In this document: one piece after another, positions 55,801 to 64,000 of the stretch
Position numbering within the stretch: the first letter of the stretch is position 1
How the letters are laid out: each line of letters opens with the position of its first letter
Assembly (NCBI GenBank): GCA_018697195.1
Contig: CM031879.1
Coordinates: 40,203,715 to 40,267,714 of the forward strand
DNA: 64,000 nucleotides
From: Certhia americana
Lineage: Eukaryota > Chordata > Aves > Passeriformes > Certhiidae
Reading direction: 5' to 3'
The notes under the pieces: generated by a model
What the model saw: the letters and a program-made list of their open reading frames with translations, nothing else
The model's database searches: none
Told to the model about the DNA's origin: nothing
Position numbers and translations under genes: made by a program

Positions 55801-58344
55801 CCATGGGCATCACTTTTCCTAAAACCTCATTATTTCAGACTATCAAAAAGCTGGTTTGTGTTCTAACCAGTCATGCCATCACATGTTACTTTATTCTGTT
55901 CTTGCTGCAGACTACAAGTTTCCTTATGCTTTGGTACCAACTGAACTCATGGCTAGTTTATAGAGATGTGCACATCAAGGGTATCTGTCAGTTCTTGTTC
56001 CCCCCACTGTGTCTGGCAGGGTGAGAGTCAGGTGTGATTAGGAGGAGCCCCTGGCATCAGCACAGAGTGTGCACCATGAGGCACAGCAGCCCACAGTGCA
56101 GGCAGTCTTTGTAAACCTGTGGGCTGAGAACACTCTTTGTGCTCTATGGAAATAAGCTACCTCCACAGAACATTGCCTTGTTGGTGTGTAGCACTCTGAA
56201 AGACAACAGAATAGTTTAAAATATCACCTGTCCTTTACAGTTTGGGTGACCAAGTGCAAATGGATCAGTCTGCCTGGATGCTGTAGTCAGTGTCTTTGCC
56301 TCATCTTGTAATTTCTCCATGTGATTACAAATAATTATGGTCATAGCATCCTTTACCTTATGGGCTGTTTCTCCCCCCTAAAGATCAGTACGGGCTCTGA
56401 AAGAAGGAATTCTTCTGCTCTGAATCATTCCTATATGGGGTGTTTGTGTTAGGCTGTCTGCTTTCCTTTAAAGGATACTAGAAATACACTTTTCACACCT
56501 CCACTTTTAGAATACATCTGTTGCATGAAGCAGTTTGTAGGGACTTCGGCTGTTAAAAGATTTAGTGCTTGTTCCCAGTTCCATCTCATCTAACTGCTTT
56601 TCAGGACAAGAATTAGTCTTTTTATTTAGTTGTATTAAACTTAAACCCTGAAATTCATTGTACTTCTGTGTAGCCTACCTGTGGACATGCCCAGAAAAAT
56701 TATTGCATTTGCCAAACTCATAGTAATGAGGTCAATTTGATATAAACTGGGCATTTTCTTCCTTATTTCTTTTCTTCTTTCTTTTGTTGTGTGGAGGGAC
56801 TTCTGAAAGCTACTGTTACATATTAATGTAAGGTGCTAATGTTAGATGCATGTGTTGGCAGCCAAGCACAACAAAAGATACCCATATATGGAGTTTGCAA
56901 GAAATATTATGTGCCTGAGGACCCCTATAAAATACAATAAACAGTTAACTACATTGGACACATTTCCACAAAATAGATTCTAAATTACTCCTGGCATTGA
57001 AAATATATTTTTTTAACTCAGCAGAACTAGTTTAGTTCTACATGAATGCTCAGAAGTTACCCAGTTTTAGGGTTACAAAGAGAATTGTAATTGAACCCTC
57101 AAGCTAGGCAAGTATAATGCTAACTGCCTTGTTCCTCTTTATTTTAAAGTATGACAAATTAAAGATATTAACATTGTGAATTCTTGGTATATATTTCCCT
57201 TTTGTTCTGTCTCTATCAGAAGCAAAAATCTTGGATAAGTCCAATTTAGTTTTCACATGAACTGAAGTAGTTTTCTCCTAAAGCCCTGGTCTGTTTTTTT
57301 TTTTTTTTTTTCATATTTCAGTACATTTTAATGGACTTCATTGTTAATGGAGAAATTTGAGAAAGTCTCTAAAGGGAAGTGTTGGTCACACAATGAATAC
57401 TAAACTAGTGTTTGATTCCTTGATGCCACAAACTCATTTAACCTCCTAGAATCCATCCAAAATTCTACCCTTTCAATGCCAGTTCTGTAAAATAATATAT
57501 TTAATTCTTACGTAGATGACAACTTTGGGCAATTTGCAGGTAGAGCTTGTACACAAAAACAGAACTGCTACAAATTATGGTATACATTTTGCTCTGCAGT
57601 TTCTATTTCTGAAGAACTGCTATAAAATATTTTTATCCTCTTCCCTTTAGAGTACAGAGAAACACAATTTATTTTGCAATTTCAGTAGTTCCTTTCTACC
57701 ACTTTTGCTACTAAAAATGTTCTTCAAGAAAAACAAAATTTCCTCTTCCTTCTCTGTTACTCTGCTGTGTCTGTGTTCAGTCTTGTTTCTGGAGACATCT
57801 CAAGTCATGCAAATTTTTTTTCTTTTTGTAGTCAAGACTTCTTTTACACTCTAATCTTATATTTCTCTGATTAATTCATGTTCTTAGAGTATTGAATTGC
57901 TGACTATAAGAAAAAGAATAATAATAATTTCTTTCTTTGGATTAGCACTGAAAAGTATAAAATTGTAGACCAAAACCTGACTATCAATAGCAGTCTGGTA
58001 TTTTAATGTACTTCCTTATCATATCTCCAGCAACTTATTTTCTACTGCCTGAGTTTAAGAATTACAGATTGGGGGAAAGTCATCCCAAGTTTGTATAAGT
58101 TTTTAGAAATTTCTTTCAATATTAAATCTAAACCCTAGAACTTTAACTATTAAAGCCATAGAGTAGCTCACAGGATATGTCATATTAGCTAATATCTGAT
58201 TAAGATGATGTGCAGTTGACTTAAAACTTCTATAGAGTAATAATAATACACTGATATTCCTTCCTGATATTGATTCAGGACCAAAACAGCTTTTACAAAA
58301 TCATAGGCAAGTTCAGGTAAGGCATCTCAAGAGGTCCTTCTTGA

Positions 58345-58500
58345 AGCAGGGTCAAACCACATTGTTAAGGGCTTTAACCAGTCTAGGTTGAAAATCTCGA
58401 AGAATGAGACTACACAAGTTTCTCTGGGAAACCTGTTACAATGTTTGACCATCGTTGTGGTGAAAAGGTTTGAGCTTATACCTATTTGAAGCCTTTTTTT
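58345..58500 (-). mobile_element. CR1 LINE fragment, 3' part of ORF2
   Basis: On the + strand the blocks GAGACTACACAAGTTTCTCT, GGGAAACCTGTTACAATG and TTTGACCATCGTTGTGGTGA are the reverse complement of the CR1 segment that encodes the region around HWNRLPREVVESPSLE. Several substitutions and small indels indicate an old insertion. The boundaries are approximate. Confidence 0.78.
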
Positions 58501-60723
58501 GTTTCAAGACTTGATCAAAAACTGATTTGAGCCTTTGCATAGATGGCAGCATTACACTTACACTATCACAATGTTATTTATTCATATGAAAGGACTTAAG
58601 TTACAACCTCAACATAAGTAATCAAGCTGTGACAGATGTCATCAAGTTTTATTATAAAATGTGGGTTTCCACTTCTTAACTGAATAACTTAGCAGAAACA
58701 GCAGTTTCCAAAAATCTGTAAGTAGCTAGCTATGAGCATACCCTACAGTTCTACTGAGCACATCTGCCACAACAAACCTGCCAAAAATTCGGGAAATCAA
58801 TGGATCTGTCAAGAATGGAGAACTGCATTTGCAATCCTTTATTTATAACCAAGTAAAACATTTGACTATACCCTCCTCCCTGCTGGGATCTTCTTCTGTC
58901 ACTAGAAAAAATCTGCAGCATACCTTTAAGCTTGTATTATGCCTTACTGATATGCTAACAGATCAGCCCAGTGAAAAATGCTTGAGCTGAGGGACATCTC
59001 TGCTTTTTGAGAGCTATCACACAGCAAAATGAGGAATTTTCATCTGAGATAAAGATTTGTTACTCCATTCAATCAAATATTTCTTTCCCTCTTAACAATA
59101 TGGATAGATAATGTCAAATACGGGATATTTTGCAGAACTATTGACTATAACTTCCATTCTATAACTAATACTTCCATAATTATAACTAATTATGCAGACA
59201 GAATAAAACACAAAAACAGAAACTTGAAGACTGAGAAGTTTTTCCATGTTCTGAAATACAGCATTTTGGAGTATCTACAATTAAAAGACAAATTATTGTA
59301 TTTGATACAAGTACAAATGTTACTTGCAACAAAGATCAGCATTGATGATACATGCTTATTTTTGTCAATTCATTTAGCCTGAGAAAAACTGTGGAAACAT
59401 CTGTGAAAACTTGGTCTTTTTATTCTATCAAAATAAGGATAAAAGGATATGTTACAGAACACCCTTCACCTATCCATTAAGAAAGGTGAAATCTCTTAGT
59501 AAGAGCAATTTTTTTTCTTTAAATAAGGAAATTATAAGAGATCTAGCAGAAGTGTTAAGTAGTAAGTCTTAGTGTTAAATAGTTAAATAGTGAGTCTAAA
59601 TTATTAATGTACAAATAAAATAAAATGAAAGGACAGTCATACAGATATTTTACAAGCTTCTTATGTGACTAGGAAGTTTAGAAAAAGAAAGACTGATGCA
59701 TACCCATATTCCCTGTTAGTTGTTTTATTCTCTGAAAAAATTAGTGTATAAACACATAATCAACACCCTTGTAAACTATTTTTATGGAGGTTTTTCTGAA
59801 ACTTGCATCCAAGGTAGAAAGCTGGCTGATGAAGCAGCATTTAGATCCAGAAATGTTTATAAAAAAAAAATTTATTATTCATGCCTTATATAAGAACTAC
59901 TCCAAATCTTATATATATATGTATATATATATACACTTTGAGGCATTGAATGCTTGGAGTTATTGCAACAATATCTGGAGAACATGAAGAAGAGCAAGTA
60001 AAACAAACAAGTTACATCTAAAGCTGTACAATTGCAAAAATGGTTTCTGACATCTAAAACAATGTATCACTTTTTTGCCTTTTCTGTCCTAACTCAAAAG
60101 ACAGCTGAGAATTAAAATCAGTTAGTAAAATACGACAAAGAAGAATAATTTAATCTAGCAATTTTAGCAAAAAAATTTAGGAATAGTCAGTTAGACCTCT
60201 GAATGCTGTAAAAAAATGAATCAGTTTGATGTGAAATGGTTGATTTTGAAATTTGCATATTGAAAAAAAAGAGTTATTAAGAAGCCATCATTTTCACATT
60301 GAAATATTGTGAAAGGATACTACATGTTATCCTTATATTAGGTATGACTAATGAGAAGAAAATATTTTACATTTACCATAACAGGAGATAAGACAAATTA
60401 CATCAGATCAGACAAAGAAAACTTCAGTTTCAAAAGTTGTGCATCAGATGGGGCGGATTTTGAAGTGAAGATGTGCAGGGAATAATATCTAATATGCCAG
60501 AGGTTAGGGAACATGTGGTAGCTGTGGTTTGATGATGGCTGATGGATGTGGAAGCACGTTTTACCAGCCTGTGCAACTCCTGTTAAGAATGCTGTAAGGT
60601 TTGCCACATGAGATTTCCTTGTATTTACCATCAACTGGCATTCTATTCCAGTGTACTTTTGCAGTACAATGCAAAATGTTTAGTAGCTTAGAGAGTTCAA
60701 TTAATGCAATGTAAGCATCTTTT

Positions 60724-60776
<53 letters not shown>

Positions 60777-61795
60777 TATGCATATTGCTTGCATGAGATG
60801 CTGTGTGCTCACTGTTTTCATTTATTTTCTCTGACAGATTATGTTTCTCTTCCAGAAGCTTGAAGACTAACTAACCTCTTAAGAAATTCATCATAAATCT
60901 GACTTTTGTTTTTGTTCAGATAGATGGATCTTTCTTAAAATCATATTAGAAAAAGTAACATTGATTATCGTGTTGCCTGTGAATCTGGTCCAACTTTGGG
61001 ATGATCAGCTTTGGTGGATGTACCCATACTTGTTTAAAAGCTTGCCTGCATGCAGTTAAACACCATAGACATGGCATGCATTCACTTGCATGGGCTTTAT
61101 ACAGTAATAGGCTCCACAGTTTGAAAAACTTGTGATTTTATTTTACAGTGATTGCCAGCAAGAAAGGATACACATCTTTAACTTCAGCCCTTTTCAGAAT
61201 TATGGAAGAGATTAATCCACTGTTCTCCAGTCCCCCAATAGGATGAATATTTCAGCCTCTGATTTCAGCTGTCAGGACCAGAGGAAATACTTTTATTTTG
61301 GGGATTATAAAGTCCTCCTGAGGGCTGGATGTTAAGCCAGCAATAGAAGTTGTCACACCTTCATCAGCTGAACTATTTTGCATCTGAGAAAATTTTGATG
61401 TCTCTAAGCCTTAAAAAAATTTCTGCTGCAATAGTAGTTGCAAAAGAAATTACAAATTTGCTTAATCAGGGGAAGAAGGAATTGGAGTGTTGAATATTTC
61501 ATTCTGTATATTTGGACATGGTTGTAGATGTGTTTATTCTCAGGTATGAAAAATAGTTTAACACTCCTTTAAAGAAATCACAGCTCTCTTGCAAAAAACC
61601 AGTAAATTTGAACCATGTCAGAATTGTGTTTGCATGCAGACAAAGCAATATTCAAATTAACATTTCTCAGAGCTAGGACCACCCTGCCTAGTCCAAAAGA
61701 AGCCAGTGACATGTTGCTTCATTCATTTTTAAAGATTTTTAATTAAAATATCCATTTGGAAATAAATTTTGAATTCTCTTCATATTCTGCAGGGC
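58501..61795. other. Intergenic AT-rich DNA, no gene recognised
   Basis: Unique low-GC sequence with two TA microsatellites (59911-59934 and 60726-60780). No open frame that I would call coding. Confidence 0.5.
60726..60780. repeat. (TA)n microsatellite
   Basis: More than 20 nearly perfect TA units, ending in a CACA interruption and a short TATATATG block. Confidence 0.92.
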
Positions 61796-62334
61796 TGTAC
61801 TGATTCAAGCTGGGATGGAGTTACTTTTCCCTAAGGCAGCCCTCATTTTGTTGTGGTGTGTTGGTGCTGGGAAGTGCACCAACACCAGTGTTTGGCTACT
61901 GCTGAGCAGTGCTGGCATGGCACCAAGGCTGTCTGTCCAAACTGTCCCCCCTCCAGAGGACTGTAGGCTGAGACATGGGCAAGAGTTTGGGAAGGAGCAC
62001 AGCCAAAACAGCTGATCCAAACTGAGCAGAGGGATATTCATTCCATATGATATGACACCTGTTCTACAATAAAATCTGCATTTGTCTTCTGGAGTACTAA
62101 AACCGTACTTGCCAGGGAGTGGCTGGTCATCACCTGCTGATGGGAAGTAATGAATAAAATCACTTTGTTTACCTTTGTTTCCATGCATGACCTTTGCTGT
62201 TTCTTAATAAACTGCTTTCATCTTGACTCACAAGTTCTGTTTTCATCTTATTTTCTCCCCACCATGCTGCTGAGAAGGGGAGTGATAAAGTGGCTTGGTG
62301 GGAGCTTGGTTGTCAGCCAAGATCAGCTACCACA
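61796..62334 (+). mobile_element. Solo LTR of an avian ERVL-type endogenous retrovirus
   Basis: The 539-bp element begins with TG and ends with CA. Its blocks follow the order of a common avian class III LTR: AAGCTGGGATGGAGTTA near the start, GCTGAGCAGTGCTGGCA, GATCCAAACTGAGCAGAGG then GATATTCATTCCATATGATA, the GGGAAGTAATGAATAAAAT block, a poly(A) signal AATAAA at 62206-62211, CATCTTGACTCACAAGTTCT, and the GGAGTGATAAAGTGGCTTGG end block. The adjacent pentanucleotides (AGGGC and AGAAA) do not form a clear target duplication, and no internal viral genes are attached. It is diverged and has lost a recognisable TATA box. The family is named from memory of the consensus. Confidence 0.8.
62206..62211 (+). 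promoter_or_regulatory. LTR-borne poly(A) signal AATAAA
   Basis: The hexamer lies where the U3-R region of this LTR family carries its polyadenylation signal. Present activity is unknown. Confidence 0.6.
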
Positions 62335-63633
62335 AGAAAAAAAGTTCAGCTATCAGTATAAAACCTCTATGAAAGACAGCATAATTTCTTCTACTTCATT
62401 GAAATCTGCATATTGAAAGTTAAATCATCTTATTAGTTTTGATGCTGATATGTCCTTTTCCCTTACCTCTGAATACTGCTTCAACTTTACATTTTCAGAG
62501 GGCTTGCTCTGAAGGTACAATTTTGTCATCAGCAGCGCACTCTGAGTTCATCCTACTAACAAAGAAATGCTTTGATCCACAGAGATGACAACAGGCTTTA
62601 CTCTTCTAGGCCATAAATTCACTAAGTTCCAAGTCTACAAGTAGTCATAAATTAGATGCACATTTTAGTGTTTATATAGGGAAGCTATTGTGTTTAGAGA
62701 ATGAGATTAAGCAGAGTGGTCACAGAAAACTGAATAGTAAATCCCATGCACCCAGTAAAGCCCTAGATCTTTAAGTGATCCGCCCAAAGTGGGACTGCAT
62801 TGAAGGTAAGAAATAATACTGTATGATGTTTTGGTAAAATATCATGTATATAACAGTAAATCACCCTAGTGAGCTTCTCAGTAGATTCTTCCTCTAAGTT
62901 TACACTTTCATTTTTACACAGTACTCAAAATTTATATACGCAAAGACAATCCTAACTACTTTGTTGTAAACAGAAAGAATATGTTCAACTAACAGGACAT
63001 ATTTAATGAAGTAGATCTGTATTTTTATGCAAAGACATAATTTTAAAAGATAATACTTTCCTATAAAAGTGAGAATGCATTAAAAGAGTTAAACTTATAG
63101 TTTATATTGTCAGGATTTGATTCTTAACAATTTGATATGAAATTAGATTTACAGGACCCCTACTCTATTGAAAGAAAGAGAAGGTATTGCAAATCTATTT
63201 ATAAAAAAGATTTCAGGAGCACAGAAGAACAGATGTCCCTAATTGCTTAGTTACTGTTAGTTGTCAGCTTAGATATTCTGTCCAGAAAATTTTTATAATA
63301 CAGCAAAAGTAATTGCTGTACTGATAGATCCAATTTAAATGATTATTCCTAGTTTTGAACATAATTTCATTACCTGCTAGTCATGTAGAAAGTTTATACA
63401 AAACCACAGACATATTGGTTTGGATTGTTGAACTTAATTATAACTACATTATCTGACTAATGAAAATGAATAATTTTCAGAAAAATTATAAAAAGTTGAA
63501 AGGTAAATAGCCAATATGCTATTTAAGTATCTACTACTCCTAGGAAGAACAGCTTTGTGGGGCTTTTTTCCTTGCCTATAATTGTTCTTGTCAGTATATG
63601 ATCGTGTTCTTTTGAGACAGAAGTGGACAATCT
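62335..63633. other. Intergenic unique DNA, no gene recognised
   Basis: AT-rich sequence between the solo LTR and the terminal CR1. No recognisable repeat, RNA gene or coding exon. Confidence 0.5.
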
Positions 63634-64000
63634 ATCATAGAATCATAGAATATCCTGAGTTGGAAGGCACCCACAGGTATCATCATAGCCCAGCTCCCGT
63701 CCCTGCATGGAACACCCCAAGAGTCACACCATGTGTGTGAGAGCATTGTCCAAACCCTTCTAGAACTCTGTCAGGCTTGGTGCTGTGACCTCTTCCCTGG
63801 GGAGCCTGTGCCAGTCTCCAACCACCCTCTGGGTGAAGAGCCTTTTCCTAAGAAACCAAAACCAACCTAAACCTCCCTGATACAACTTCAGGCCATTCCT
63901 TCAGGTTCTGACACTAGACACCACAGAGAAGAGATCAGTGCCTGACCCTCCTCTTCCCCTCATGAGGAAGTTCTAGACTGCAGTGAGGTGTCCCCTATGT
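63634..64000 (-). mobile_element. CR1 LINE 3' end, well preserved, continues past window edge
   Basis: The + strand starts with the CR1 terminal units ATCATAGAATCATAGAATAT and TGAGTTGGAAGGCACCCACA. It continues through AGAGTCACACCATGTG, ACTCTGTCAGGCTTGGTGCT and GAGAAGAGATCAGTGCCTG in consensus order. The element therefore lies on the - strand with its 3' tail at 63,634. It is the least diverged CR1 copy here and thus the youngest; its 5' part lies outside the window. Confidence 0.93.

Larger units (their letters stand above)
42311..58340. other. Intergenic gene desert, no gene recognised
   Basis: About 16 kb of mostly AT-rich unique DNA. It contains TA/CA microsatellites (45335-45367, 45469-45524, 47628-47731), an A31 tract (51216-51246) and a T-tract (52817-52839). 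The stretch 54,850-56,160 is clearly GC-richer and may be a decayed interspersed repeat that I cannot name. The longest open frame (50497-50838, - strand, 113 residues) has no recognisable domain, splice context or codon bias that I can defend. Confidence 0.5.

Noticed and set aside
61815..62188. Open frames of 66 (+) and 127 (-) residues
   Set aside because: Both lie inside the solo LTR, which has no protein-coding role in this part.
14900..64000. KITLG exons on the - strand
   Set aside because: I looked for the signal peptide, cytokine core and transmembrane/cytoplasmic segments in the available frames and recognised none.

Overview
The window is vertebrate nuclear DNA, almost certainly from a bird and probably a passerine or another neoavian. 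Three things support this. The only protein-coding gene is a spliced vertebrate gene, TMTC3, with compact introns. CR1 LINE fragments of several ages are the only LINEs seen. Two segments resemble long terminal repeats of avian endogenous retroviruses. The assignment comes from remembered repeat consensus sequences and not from a database search.

Region 1 (1-14,899, + strand) is the 3' four fifths of TMTC3. I can place ten coding exons: 336-451, 2033-2205, 3024-3276, 6554-6702, 8566-8686, 9295-9406, 10139-10242, 11431-11600, 12398-12624 and 14088-14899. Every junction uses GT/AG and the phases join into one open frame of 744 residues plus a stop. The first ~170 residues of the ~915-residue protein, including the luminal aspartate motif expected for the catalytic site, lie upstream of the window. 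The exons present encode the later membrane helices, the TMTC-family (DUF1736) segment, the array of tetratricopeptide repeats, and a lysine-rich tail ending in a short helix. The 3' UTR starts at 14,900 and its end is uncertain.

Region 2 (about 16,100-64,000) is a gene desert of roughly 48 kb. In vertebrates TMTC3 is followed by KITLG on the opposite strand, and the desert fits the start of that interval, but I recognise no KITLG exon. It holds AT-rich unique DNA, TA/CA microsatellites, A- and T-tracts, CR1 fragments (about 23,200; 36,732-37,011; 41,490-42,310; 58,345-58,500; 63,634-64,000), a truncated LTR-like element (39,023-39,415), a solo ERVL-type LTR (61,796-62,334) and a 50-bp tandem duplication (41,331-41,430).

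I found no clearly new biological system. The most unusual unexplained signal is a small, isolated, CpG-dense block at 20,220-20,327 inside otherwise CpG-poor DNA. It can fold into a nested hairpin and has short open frames with plausible splice acceptors on both strands.
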